Position numbers and translations under genes: made by a program. Below, one piece after another: positions 1 through 9,660 of a stretch of 36,054 nucleotides of DNA. This stretch comes from a bacterium (GTDB lineage Bacteria > Bacteroidota > Bacteroidia > Chitinophagales > Chitinophagaceae): assembly GCA_027364635.1 (NCBI GenBank), contig DAHXOZ010000012.1, positions 1-36,054 of the forward strand. Direction: 5' to 3'. The notes under the pieces are model-generated. The model made no database searches. It saw only the letters and a program-made list of their open reading frames with translations, and was not told the DNA's origin. The number at the start of each line of letters is the position of its first letter. The stretch's first letter is position 1.

Positions 1-362
1 GATTCCACATCCAGCTTTATTCTTTTAGTAATTCCTTTTATGGTTAAATCGCCCCACATTTCATACTGGTTATCATCCTTTTTTTCGACAGTGTTGGAAC
101 TGAAAGTAATTTCTTTATGGTGTTGTGTGTCAAAAAAATCTTCACTTCTTAAATGAGCATCACGTTTTTCATCATTCGTCTTTAATGAGTTAGGATTCAT
201 CCAAAAATCAATTTCTGCTGTGGTTATATCATCTCCGGTTGTGTAAATACTTGAGCTGTATTCTGTAAAGACTCCCTTTACATTGCTTATCATCAAATGT
301 TTTACTTTAAAAGCAATTTCACTGTGACTGGGATCGATTTCCCATTTTATTTTTGTTGCCAT
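1..362 (-). CDS. YceI family protein, truncated at the left window edge (C-terminus missing)
   Basis: Manual reverse-strand translation from ATG at 362 gives MATKIKWEIDPSHSEIAFKVKHLMISNVKGVFTEYSSS...AEIDFWMNPNSLKTNDEKRDAHLRSEDFFDTQHHKEITFSS..., with no stop to position 1. The KRDAHLRSEDFFD segment and the DPSHSEIAFKVKHLM start are typical of YceI proteins. Absent from the ORF track because it is cut. Confidence 0.85.
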   Translation of the reverse strand, partial: MATKIKWEIDPSHSEIAFKVKHLMISNVKGVFTEYSSSIYTTGDDITTAEIDFWMNPNSLKTNDEKRDAHLRSEDFFDTQHHKEITFSSNTVEKKDDNQYEMWGDLTIKGITKRIKLDVE

Positions 363-638
363 AGTTCTAATATTTTAGTGGTTTATTCAAATTAAATAAT
401 CTGATTAAAACACCATACAATAGCCTTGCCAATTATATCTTGCCTGGTTATAGTAAACCAATAAAAAAACAGAATTCTTATTTTGCCCGGATAGATTTTA
501 TTAAGTGAACCATGTTGAAAGAAAAATATTTTTTACCGTACCTCTTATTTTTAGCATTTGTCTCATTATCTTCCCGCTGTTTGAAAAAAAGCATTTAAAA
601 TTATTTTGATATTTTTAGTTGTCTAAAGTTTACAAAAT

Positions 639-2363
639 ATGCCCCATCCTCTCTTTCGAAAGAAAAGTATTACCTCTATTTTAGCCGATGCTCAATCTGG
701 CCTTTCTGATGCTACTCATTCTGCATCGGGGCTAAATAAAGTCTTGAAAGTCCGCGATCTTACGGCTATGGGGATCGCTGCTATTGTTGGCGCCGGCATA
801 TTTTCCACCATCGGTAATGCATCTTTTGAAGGCGGACCAGGTGTATCAATTTTATTTGTGCTTACTGCTATTTGTTGTGGGTTTTCGGCCTTGTGTTATG
901 CAGAATTTGCTTCACGGATTCCGGTAAGTGGCAGCGCTTATACTTATGCTTACGCATCTTTCGGAGAATTGATCGCATGGATTATAGGTTGGGATTTGTT
1001 GATGGAATATGCCATCGGTAATATTGCTGTAGCGATTTCATGGAGCCAGTATTTTGTAAATCTTTTGGAAGGTTTACATATTCATATTCCATACTATTTA
1101 ACTACTGATTATTTGAGCGCTTCGCGTGCTTTTAATGAGGCAAATGCTTCTTTATTAAAAGGAGAAACTTTAGCAAGCCTGCCGCAAATGGTACGTGAAG
1201 GATATAATGCGTGGGTGAACGCACCGCACATAGGAAATTTCAAATTGATTGCAGATATTCCTGCATTAGCCATTGTTTTTTTTATAACCTGGTTGGTTTA
1301 TACAGGCATAAAAGAAACGAGGAAAGCAACTAATATGATGGTTGGATTTAAGATCATTATCCTGATTGCAGTAATTGCCATTGGTTGTTTTTATGTAGCA
1401 CCTGAAAATTGGAGTCCTTTTTTACCAAACGGGTTTGGAGGAATGATGAAAGGCGTTTCTGCTGTTTTTTTTGCGTATATCGGTTTTGATGCTATTTCCA
1501 CTACTGCCGAGGAATGTAAGAATCCTCAGAGAGATCTTCCGCGTGGAATGATCTATTCTCTTATAATTTGTACTATTCTTTATATTGCTATTGCACTGGT
1601 ATTAACAGGCATGGTATCTTATAAAGAATTACAAGTGGGCGATCCACTGGCTTTTGTTTTTAAAAGAGTAGGGCTTAATCAAATCAGTTATATCATTTCC
1701 TTTAGTGCTGTGATTGCAACGGCAAGTGTATTGCTGGTTTTTCAGATGGGGCAGCCAAGAATATGGATGAGCATGAGTCGTGATGGTTTGTTGCCCAAGG
1801 CTTTCAGCCGGATTCATCCAAAATATAAAACCCCTTCTTTTGCAACAATTGTCACCGGGCTTTTTGTAGCGATACCCGCTTTATTTTTGAACCTGACAGA
1901 AGTTACTGATTTAACCAGCATCGGAACTTTGTTTGCCTTTGTGCTTGTTTGCGGAGGCGTACTTTTATTACCAAAAAGAGAAGAAGGAGAGGAGGCTCCG
2001 AAATTTAAAATACCCTACATTAGTTCACAGTTTATTGTGCCGGTTTTATTTATCGTCGGGGTCATTATTTTTTGGAAAAATTTTATTGGCCTTTTTGATT
2101 TTTCTGCCGGATGGGAGCTTTTCAGGGATAAGTTACCTTTCTTTCTATTCATAATTCTTTCAATTGGTTTAACGGTCGCTTCCTTCATAAAAAAACTATC
2201 ACTTATTCCGGTACTTGGGCTTGCCAGTTGTTTTTACTTGATGACCGAATTGGGCTACACTAACTGGTTGCGTTTTTTAATCTGGCTTATTATCGGGTTG
2301 GTTATTTATTTCCTTTATAGCCGAAAACACAGTAAACTATCTGAGCAGGATATTGTAAAATAA
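639..2363 (+). CDS. APC-superfamily amino acid permease (cationic amino acid transporter-like)
   Basis: 574 aa, many hydrophobic helices; 'LTAMGIAAIVGAGIFSTIG' APC signature near the N-terminus; 'FFAYIGFDAISTTAEECKNPQRDLPRGM' typical of CAT/YfnA-like permeases. Confidence 0.9.
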   Translation: MPHPLFRKKSITSILADAQSGLSDATHSASGLNKVLKVRDLTAMGIAAIVGAGIFSTIGNASFEGGPGVSILFVLTAICCGFSALCYAEFASRIPVSGSAYTYAYASFGELIAWIIGWDLLMEYAIGNIAVAISWSQYFVNLLEGLHIHIPYYLTTDYLSASRAFNEANASLLKGETLASLPQMVREGYNAWVNAPHIGNFKLIADIPALAIVFFITWLVYTGIKETRKATNMMVGFKIIILIAVIAIGCFYVAPENWSPFLPNGFGGMMKGVSAVFFAYIGFDAISTTAEECKNPQRDLPRGMIYSLIICTILYIAIALVLTGMVSYKELQVGDPLAFVFKRVGLNQISYIISFSAVIATASVLLVFQMGQPRIWMSMSRDGLLPKAFSRIHPKYKTPSFATIVTGLFVAIPALFLNLTEVTDLTSIGTLFAFVLVCGGVLLLPKREEGEEAPKFKIPYISSQFIVPVLFIVGVIIFWKNFIGLFDFSAGWELFRDKLPFFLFIILSIGLTVASFIKKLSLIPVLGLASCFYLMTELGYTNWLRFLIWLIIGLVIYFLYSRKHSKLSEQDIVK

Positions 2364-2387
2364 GAATCAGGTTTTAAAGTTGATTTA

Positions 2388-4331
2388 CTACATCTCCTTA
2401 TTATTCAAGGCCGTTTTTAATCTTACAAAGGCTTCCATTGCAGCATATTTTGTAAGGCCCAGGCTTGCATACAAATTGGCAGTATTCGCATTTCTCTCTT
2501 CTGCTCTTTGCCAAAATTCGCGCTCATCGCTTCCCTGGAAAGGAACAGAGTCTTTTTGAGATTGGTGAATGAAGATACCGTAACGTTTTTTTCTTACTTG
2601 TTCAGGGCTCATAGGAACCGCCATTTCAATTTCGCTGATTTCCCATTCTTCCCATGCACCCTTGTAAAGCCATACGAAGCAATCCTTCAGCCATTCTCCA
2701 CCTTCTTCATTTTTTATTACATCAAGGGCAGCAAGAATGATATCAAGACACACTTTATGAGTTCCATGAGGATCAGCAAGATCACCTGCACAAAAAATCT
2801 GGTGTGGTTTTATTTTTTGCAATAGAGCTACAGTTATTTCTACGTCCTCTTTCCCCATTGGGTTTTTTTCTATGGTACCTGTTTCATAAAACGGCAAATT
2901 CATAAAATGAATTTGATCATCTTTTAATCCCACATATTTGCAAGTAGCACGGGCTTCGCATCTGCGGATAAGCCCTTTAATTTCCCTGATCTCCGGGCTA
3001 TCCTGCTCTGTAGATTTTTTCTCTTTTAGAAAGTCGGAAGAACTTTCGAGAACTTTTCTGCTGATCGTATCATCAATATGAAATATTTTTTCAAAGCCTA
3101 CAGCAAAATCCAGGAACCTGGTTACAAACTCATCGGTTACAGCAATGTTTCCGCTTGTTTGATAGGCAACATTTACATCATGACCCTGATCATGCAGGCG
3201 CATAAAGGTTCCGCCCATACTAATAATGTCATCATCAGGGTGCGGTGAGAAAATAAGAGCCCTTTTAGGATAGGGTTCGCTTCTTTCAGGATGATTGGGC
3301 ATTACTGCGTTTGGCTTACCACCGGGCCAGCCGGTAATGGAATCGCGAAGCATATAATATACTTCAAGATTTATATCATAAGCATTTCCCTTTTCAACCA
3401 ATAAATCGCTAAGTCCTGATTCATTATAGTCATGATCGGTGAGGCTTAATACAGGCTTATTTAAATGCATTGCCATATTGATAACGGCTTTCTTGATCAT
3501 TTTTGGAGTCCATTCGCATTCGCCGGTAAGCCATGGAGATTTAAATCTTGTGAGATCTGAAGCTGCAAATTCATCCAGAACAAAGGAACAATTATCATGA
3601 TGTTGTAATAAGGATGCAGGGATTTCTTCTGTCGGTCTTCCCTCAACTGCTTTTTGAATTACGGGTGCTTTTGTTTTACCCCAGGCCATCAGTATAATTC
3701 GTCGCGATTTCATTATCGTACTTATTCCCATTGTAATAGCCATCCTTGGCACTTCAGAAATATTTCCGAATTCCTGTGAATTGGCCATTCTTGTAGAATT
3801 ATCTAATGAGATCAAACGCGTTTTTGAGTACATCGGCGAACCAGGTTCATTAAAGCCGATGTGTCCGTTTACGCCTATTCCCAGGATCTGCAGGTCGATG
3901 CCTCCGGCTTCTTCTATCTTTCTTTCATAATCAGCACAGTGTTCTTTTATTTTATCTTTTGGGATCATTCCATTAGGAAGGAAATAATTTTGTGGGTCAA
4001 TATCAGTCTGTTCAAATAAGTATTTACGCATAAAATAATGATAGCTGTTTAGCGCATCTGCTTCCATCGGATAATATTGGTCGAGATTAAAAGTGATCAC
4101 ATTCTTAAAACTCAATCCTTCTTCATTGTGCATCCTTACAAGTTCTGCATATAACGACTTTGGAGTAGAACCGGTTGCAAGCCCAATTACGGCTTTTTTG
4201 CCCTGTGCATTCTTTTCCTTTATTAAAATTGAAATAAGTTCAGCCACATAAAGCGAACCTTCTTTTGGAGTTTTAAAAATTTCAACAGGTATTTTTTCAA
4301 GAGAATCTGAAAGATTGATGTTTGGCGACAT
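2388..4331 (-). CDS. nagB: Glucosamine-6-phosphate deaminase (NagB-like) fused to a C-terminal PIG-L/LmbE deacetylase-like domain
   Basis: 647 aa. N-terminal half has 'GLATGSTPKSLYAEL', 'TFNLDQYYP' and 'LGIGVNGHIGFNEPGS' (NagB family). C-terminal half has 'ALIFSPHPDDDIISMGGT' and 'GDLADPHGTHKVC' (PIG-L/LmbE zinc-site motifs). Confidence 0.88.
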   Translation of the reverse strand: MSPNINLSDSLEKIPVEIFKTPKEGSLYVAELISILIKEKNAQGKKAVIGLATGSTPKSLYAELVRMHNEEGLSFKNVITFNLDQYYPMEADALNSYHYFMRKYLFEQTDIDPQNYFLPNGMIPKDKIKEHCADYERKIEEAGGIDLQILGIGVNGHIGFNEPGSPMYSKTRLISLDNSTRMANSQEFGNISEVPRMAITMGISTIMKSRRIILMAWGKTKAPVIQKAVEGRPTEEIPASLLQHHDNCSFVLDEFAASDLTRFKSPWLTGECEWTPKMIKKAVINMAMHLNKPVLSLTDHDYNESGLSDLLVEKGNAYDINLEVYYMLRDSITGWPGGKPNAVMPNHPERSEPYPKRALIFSPHPDDDIISMGGTFMRLHDQGHDVNVAYQTSGNIAVTDEFVTRFLDFAVGFEKIFHIDDTISRKVLESSSDFLKEKKSTEQDSPEIREIKGLIRRCEARATCKYVGLKDDQIHFMNLPFYETGTIEKNPMGKEDVEITVALLQKIKPHQIFCAGDLADPHGTHKVCLDIILAALDVIKNEEGGEWLKDCFVWLYKGAWEEWEISEIEMAVPMSPEQVRKKRYGIFIHQSQKDSVPFQGSDEREFWQRAEERNANTANLYASLGLTKYAAMEAFVRLKTALNNKEM

Positions 4332-4930
4332 AATTAAATTGGGGTTCGATTGATTTTTTTTTAATATTAAGCTATTTTGAAATTGTCAAATTACTATAAA
4401 TTGCTTCTGTAAATGTTAAGGTGTAAAAATAATTGATTTATTAGCACCATTCAATAGTAGTGTAATAAATAATTGAAGTTTTTAAATAAAAAATTACTGC
4501 TGAACAATTTTTCAAAATGTAATAGTTTCATTTTTACTCTCCAATCATATATTCCATTTATAATTTTTTTTATCAATTGGTAAAGTTTATATGTATTAAT
4601 CCGGTCATTCTCAAAAAGTTATTTTAGTGTGGAATTTTCGGGGAATTTTTTGGACAAAAAATCTCGTTTTGGCATAAAAATTGAATAAATGCAGTAATTA
4701 TTGTATTTAGATAGTTGAAAAATTCAATTTTCAATTAAGATGCCAATATTTTTTTAATCTGTTTAAAACCCCCAAACTGAGAAAATGAAAGTAGTACTGC
4801 TTCTATAATAATCCTTACAAAATATCGTTATTAAAAGGTTTAAGTTTATAAGCTAACCGACTTAATCCTGCTCAAACTATGAATTGAGTGTAATAAGACT
4901 TTAATCCTAATATCCTAATAGCAATTCTAT

Positions 4931-7501
4931 ATGCTAAAGAGAAAACCTATGAAATTACTGACCGTATTAGCTTTAACAATTATTGCTTTTACGGCACTTG
5001 CCAACACACTTCCCAAAGATAAGCTTACAGGAACACCGATAGCAAATGCGGGAACTGATCAGACGATTTATCTTAGTCAAACTAATACGGCGACTCTAAA
5101 TGGTAGTGCGAGTTCGGGTGATACCTATCAATGGACTGAGGTTTCTACAGATTATAAAAGTGGTGCTAACATTACTTCTCCGCAATCTGCAGTTACAACC
5201 GTTACCGGTTTAAAGCAAGGGGTTTGGTATTTTCAACTGGCAGTTACCAGTAGTGGGGTCACAGCAACAGATGTAGTTGTGATAAAGGTAGATTATGATT
5301 TACCGCCATCCGGTGGTAGTTTAATCCACTCTTTCCAGATGTCTGACAATGCTTCTGTTATTAATGACAGACATGATACCTTAAGTTATTTTCCTGTAAG
5401 CGATCTGAATTATGGCCAATCAGGAACAGAGCCAAATCATTTTTATCTTTTTAGGGACAGATTAAACGGATTGCAAATAGATGATCAAAATGGGAAAATG
5501 TACAGTACTATTCAGGATGGTTATGCAGGTACAGATGGCTTCCCAAGAGCTGAGATAGGCCTTTCTGATTACGATTTTCTTATTGATACATCGCATACTT
5601 ATCTGTTTGAATGGAAAGGATATTTTCCGCAGAACTATAATTACCTGACAAGCTGGTACCAGATTTTGACCACTATGCAAATCCATTCAGGAACGCAGGT
5701 TGCAACCGTATGGGGAATTGATCTTGATGCAAATGGTAATTTAATCAGTGGTGATGTGTACGATAACGGAAGCGGATTAGTAACGGTAAATAAAATTATT
5801 GGAACATTGTCCAACTTCTATAATAATACCCACACAATACGATTAACGATGCGAGAAGGAAAAGGTTATCCTGGTCAAACAGCTTTCTTTCAATTGCAAG
5901 TAGATGGGGTGACTGTTTACTCAAGAAATACAGGACAAGTTGGATCTTCAAGTTGGAATGATTATGTAAAATTTGGAGGATTATACGATTGGAACAGTGC
6001 AATGGTTAATGGAAACGATCTTTGGAGAGGAAGGAAATTTCAACTGGTAACAGAAGCGTTTAATGTTTATCAACTGGGTAATAACCAATCTCCCACTGCA
6101 AACGCAGGCCCGGATCAAACAATAACACTTCCCACCAACAATGTAACATTATCGGGAAGTGGGACAGATCCTGATGGAACAATTAGTTCATATCAATGGA
6201 GCCAATTATCAGGTCCTTCCAGTGGAACAATTAGTAACTCAAATTCCGCCAATACTACGGTTTCTGGTTTGGCTCAGGGAGTCTATCAATTCCAATTAAA
6301 AGTGACAGATAACCAGGGAGCTACAGCGACAAGTACCATGCTGGTAACTGTTAAATCGGTTAATAATATTGCTCCTGTTGCCAATGCAGGAGCTGATCAA
6401 AGCATAACCCTTCCTGCTAATAGTATAACATTAACCGGAAGCGGCAATGATAGTGATGGAACCATCGCCTCCTATTCATGGACAAAGATCTCCGGGCCCG
6501 CAGCAACCATTTCCAATAGTAACCAGGCTTCGACAACCGTAACCGGACTTGTGCAGGGGAGTTATCAGTTTGAGTTGACAGTTACCGATAATAATGGAGC
6601 AGTGGGAAAAGACATAGTAAATGTTACAGTAAATCCGGCTGCTAATATTCCACCGACTGCCAATGCAGGAGCTGATCAAAGCATAACCCTTCCCGCAAAT
6701 TCGGTTATTGTTTCCGGAAATGGAATTGATAACGATGGTACTATAGTTTCTTACCAATGGACTAAAATATCAGGACCATCTTCTTATTCCATAGTAAACC
6801 AGTCATCAGCTTCTACAAAAATTACAGGATTACAGGAAGGAGTATATGAATTTCTGTTAACAGTTACCGATAATAAGGGAAGCGCAGCTAGTGATACTCT
6901 GCAAGTAACTGTAGTTGCCTCTGCTGTTCCATCTAATGAAACTATAAATATTGCACCTACGGCAAATGCAGGAAGTGATATTACTATTGTCTCTCCAGCT
7001 AATTCTGTTAACCTGTTTGGAACAGGAAGCGATAAAGATGGAACAATAAAATCTTATGTATGGAAGCAGCTATCCGGACCATTAGTTACCAATATTTTAA
7101 ATGCAAATTCTCCTACTACCGAAGTTACCGGTCTGATCATCGGTGGTACATATGAATATCAATTAACAGTAATTGATGATCAAGATGCTGTAGGAATAGA
7201 TACAGTAACTGTGACAGTCGCTTTGGCAAGACTTGCCCCTCAGGACGGAAAGCTAAATATCTATCCCAATCCTGTTCATACAGTTGCAACAATTGAGTTC
7301 ACGACTCTTTATGCCAATACAAATGTGGGAATAGTGATCACCAATATATCTGGAATGACTGTTTATAAGAAGGATTTTGTATCCAATTCAACTAAAGTTA
7401 CACAACAAATTGATATGAGCAACCTGGTTAAGGGAGTTTATGTGGTCAGTGTGTTTTTTGATGGGATGAAACAGCAGTCGACGAAAGTGATAAGATTATA
7501 A
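4931..7501 (+). CDS. Secreted multidomain protein: signal peptide, PKD-like domain, polysaccharide-lyase-like (jelly-roll) region, four PKD repeats, T9SS type A sorting domain
   Basis: 856 aa. Hydrophobic N-terminus MKLLTVLALTIIAFTALA; repeated 'ANAGxDQxITLPxNxVxLxGxGxDxDGTIxSYxWxxxSGP' units; middle region with 'FPRAEIGLSDYDF...YLFEWKGYFPQ...MQIHSG'; C-terminal 'LNIYPNPVHTVATIEF...ITNISGMTVYKKDF...GVYVVSVFFDGMKQQSTKVIRL'. Confidence 0.85.
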   Translation: MLKRKPMKLLTVLALTIIAFTALANTLPKDKLTGTPIANAGTDQTIYLSQTNTATLNGSASSGDTYQWTEVSTDYKSGANITSPQSAVTTVTGLKQGVWYFQLAVTSSGVTATDVVVIKVDYDLPPSGGSLIHSFQMSDNASVINDRHDTLSYFPVSDLNYGQSGTEPNHFYLFRDRLNGLQIDDQNGKMYSTIQDGYAGTDGFPRAEIGLSDYDFLIDTSHTYLFEWKGYFPQNYNYLTSWYQILTTMQIHSGTQVATVWGIDLDANGNLISGDVYDNGSGLVTVNKIIGTLSNFYNNTHTIRLTMREGKGYPGQTAFFQLQVDGVTVYSRNTGQVGSSSWNDYVKFGGLYDWNSAMVNGNDLWRGRKFQLVTEAFNVYQLGNNQSPTANAGPDQTITLPTNNVTLSGSGTDPDGTISSYQWSQLSGPSSGTISNSNSANTTVSGLAQGVYQFQLKVTDNQGATATSTMLVTVKSVNNIAPVANAGADQSITLPANSITLTGSGNDSDGTIASYSWTKISGPAATISNSNQASTTVTGLVQGSYQFELTVTDNNGAVGKDIVNVTVNPAANIPPTANAGADQSITLPANSVIVSGNGIDNDGTIVSYQWTKISGPSSYSIVNQSSASTKITGLQEGVYEFLLTVTDNKGSAASDTLQVTVVASAVPSNETINIAPTANAGSDITIVSPANSVNLFGTGSDKDGTIKSYVWKQLSGPLVTNILNANSPTTEVTGLIIGGTYEYQLTVIDDQDAVGIDTVTVTVALARLAPQDGKLNIYPNPVHTVATIEFTTLYANTNVGIVITNISGMTVYKKDFVSNSTKVTQQIDMSNLVKGVYVVSVFFDGMKQQSTKVIRL
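6089..7225 (+). repeat. Four tandem PKD-domain coding repeats within the secreted protein
   Basis: Units begin SPTANAGPDQ, APVANAGADQ, PPTANAGADQ, APTANAGSDI and each ends in a VTVxV-like strand. Two units share an identical 36-nt stretch (6379-6414 and 6658-6693). Confidence 0.85.
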
Positions 7502-7584
7502 GCGGGTGTAGAACGGAAATATTTTTAGAAAGAAGGAACCTGTATTTCAAGCTCTTTTAATTTACTTCATTGAATTTAGGGATT

Positions 7585-8916
7585 TTAGTTAAACTTCAAT
7601 TTTACTTTTATTGTTTTATTAATGATATACGCGATCCAAAATAATAATATGGGAACGGCTACTGTAAACATTCGCGGTGTAGCACTTCCTAAAGTACTTC
7701 CTCCCAAATAAATAATAATCAAAAGCAGAAGAAATCTGATTGGAAATAATATTTTTTGCCAATTCATCAAGGTTGGGATAAGACAAAATATTGCAAAAAT
7801 GACTATTGTACCGTTAATTGGTAATCTTTTCAAATTGCTTGGTTTTTGGAGCGTATAAGAATTGGGATAATTAAATAGCATTCTCGCTACGTTACTAAAG
7901 CAATTTTCTATGAATTTAAGTGGATGTGTTTTGATATTTTCAATCGCAATACTTTTAAACAGATCATCCTGGGCTATACCTTTTGTAAGGTTAGGAACCA
8001 TTACTCCATTTTTTAAATTACCCATTTGTACTTTTTCATTTTTCAAAATTTCGTCAAAATCTTTCTGATGTCTCATTTTAATAATTTCTTCGCTATTTGG
8101 AAATCTGTATTTATAATCAGGATAAGGTGGATATTCTATCCAGTCGCCATATTCTCCTTTGTATGGACTACTCATCCAGTATAAATTGTTTCCTCCAAAT
8201 GAACTCCAATAGAAGACTTTCCCACTCATGTGATAAGTATATGCCAGCCAGGGAACCGTTGTTATAAAAGCAATAATAAGTATTGTTATACTTTTCTTAT
8301 AATTAATATTTGTTCTATTTATAACCCAAAATAAGAAAGTAGCTGGAATCATAAACATTAAAACGTAACCAAATATTGGTTTTGTTAAAGCGAGATAGCC
8401 AAGAGTGAAACCTGCAATTAAAATGTATTTACGTATTTTTCCGCTATCGTCTCTTTCAAAAACCTTAAGGGTTGTAAAAAGTAACAGAGGAATTAGGGAG
8501 GCTGTAAAAACTTCCGGTAAAGCATAACTAATTTGTTCGAAAGTATTCGGGTACAAAGCCCATATTAAACTGAATATTAGGGAAAATTTATAAGGTAAAA
8601 ATTGTTTTAAAGATTTGAATAGCAGGATTACAGATAAATATTGAAATACTGCGTTCATTAGTTTAATATAAAGAACGGGGATTTTTAATGCTACAAAAGG
8701 CATTAAAATAATAGGATATCCGGGACCATCACCAAGGTCCAAATAAGGTAAAGGGAGAGAGTAAAAACCATTTGTAAGATTGTGCGCATAATTTAAGTAT
8801 CTGCCTTCGTCGCCTTGATTACTGCCCGGGGAGAAAAGTAATATGAAAATCACATAGAGGAAGAGAAAAGGTAAAAATATCAAAAATGGATTTTTGATCT
8901 TCTTAATTTCTTTCAT
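7585..8916 (-). CDS. GT39/ArnT-like integral membrane glycosyltransferase
   Basis: 443 aa, multi-TM; acidic 'NQGDEGRYLNYAHNL' motif after the first TM and 'GPGYPIILMPF' resembling the GT-C/GT39 arrangement. Confidence 0.6.
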   Translation of the reverse strand: MKEIKKIKNPFLIFLPFLFLYVIFILLFSPGSNQGDEGRYLNYAHNLTNGFYSLPLPYLDLGDGPGYPIILMPFVALKIPVLYIKLMNAVFQYLSVILLFKSLKQFLPYKFSLIFSLIWALYPNTFEQISYALPEVFTASLIPLLLFTTLKVFERDDSGKIRKYILIAGFTLGYLALTKPIFGYVLMFMIPATFLFWVINRTNINYKKSITILIIAFITTVPWLAYTYHMSGKVFYWSSFGGNNLYWMSSPYKGEYGDWIEYPPYPDYKYRFPNSEEIIKMRHQKDFDEILKNEKVQMGNLKNGVMVPNLTKGIAQDDLFKSIAIENIKTHPLKFIENCFSNVARMLFNYPNSYTLQKPSNLKRLPINGTIVIFAIFCLIPTLMNWQKILFPIRFLLLLIIIYLGGSTLGSATPRMFTVAVPILLFWIAYIINKTIKVKLKFN

Positions 8917-9024
8917 TATTATTAAAATTTAGTTTGTAGGATGTGGATATTCTTTCATTTTTTAAATTGTGGATGTGAATAATCTGTAATTTTTTGTGTT
9001 CACTTACCTCCATCATCCCATCAA

Positions 9025-9660
9025 CTAAGGCTTTTTCAATTTGTAATGAGTATATACGGGAAAATATTTTCCTAACAGATACCCTTTTTTTAGAATAGTA
9101 AAATTGCTTTCAATAAATGTTGTTACTTTTTGGCGCGAACTCCCGAATTCTTCCCCGGGTTTTTTTCTTGTATAGAGAGATAAAAAGAAATCAAGAAAAT
9201 TGCTCTCCATTGGACAAATTGTTACAAAAATTCCGTCCTTTTTTAATATTCTTTTTATCTCTCCAAGAGCCTTGGGAATATCAGGTACGAATTCCAAAAC
9301 GCTTACTGCAACAATGGCGTCAAACGATTCATCGTTAAAATTTGTTTGATCTATGCTTTGAGTGCTTAAATGAAAATCACTAATTCCGCTTTTCTTGCAA
9401 AGATTTTCAATATTATCAAAGTCATGGTGAATATCTATGGCATATAAATGACTGCAATGTTTAGAAAGCTCAGGTAGAAATATACCACTACCTGTTCCTG
9501 CTTCCAAAAGTGTGTCAAAATTTTGATTTCCTAACATTTGAATAATTCGCCTGAATCGATATTTTTGAATGTGTTTTATCGGAAACTTATAGTTCCAGTC
9601 AAAATAGTCAACTTCACCTGTTTTTTTAAGTAGACTTTTCTCCGGTAATGTTAGTCTCAT
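9025..9660 (-). CDS. Class I SAM-dependent methyltransferase
   Basis: 211 aa; 'FDTLLEAGTGSGIFLPEL' (motif I), 'LYAIDIHHD', 'FDAIVAVSVLEFVPDIPKALGEIKRILKKDGIFV'. Confidence 0.82.
   Translation of the reverse strand: MRLTLPEKSLLKKTGEVDYFDWNYKFPIKHIQKYRFRRIIQMLGNQNFDTLLEAGTGSGIFLPELSKHCSHLYAIDIHHDFDNIENLCKKSGISDFHLSTQSIDQTNFNDESFDAIVAVSVLEFVPDIPKALGEIKRILKKDGIFVTICPMESNFLDFFLSLYTRKKPGEEFGSSRQKVTTFIESNFTILKKGYLLGKYFPVYTHYKLKKP

Noticed and set aside
1629-1817. Short ORFs on the opposite strand or in other frames inside long genes (for example 1629-1817, 1933-2154, 2508-2825, 5462-5686, 6476-6757, 22365-22640, 29029-29331)
   Set aside because: All are nested in longer ORFs with clear family motifs; their translations show no domain signatures and look like shadow ORFs.
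3880-3900. NagB active-site change GVNGHIGFNEP (Asn where E. coli NagB has Asp) as a sign of inactivation
   Set aside because: I recall the NGHIGFNEP form in other NagB proteins outside Enterobacteria, so it is more likely normal family variation; not a basis for claiming loss of function.
4785-4808. Seven-codon upstream ORF (ATG AAA GTA GTA CTG CTT CTA TAA, MKVVLLL*) before the PKD protein
   Set aside because: Such short ORFs occur by chance; no conserved attenuator-like structure or codon bias could be seen, so not reported as a leader peptide.
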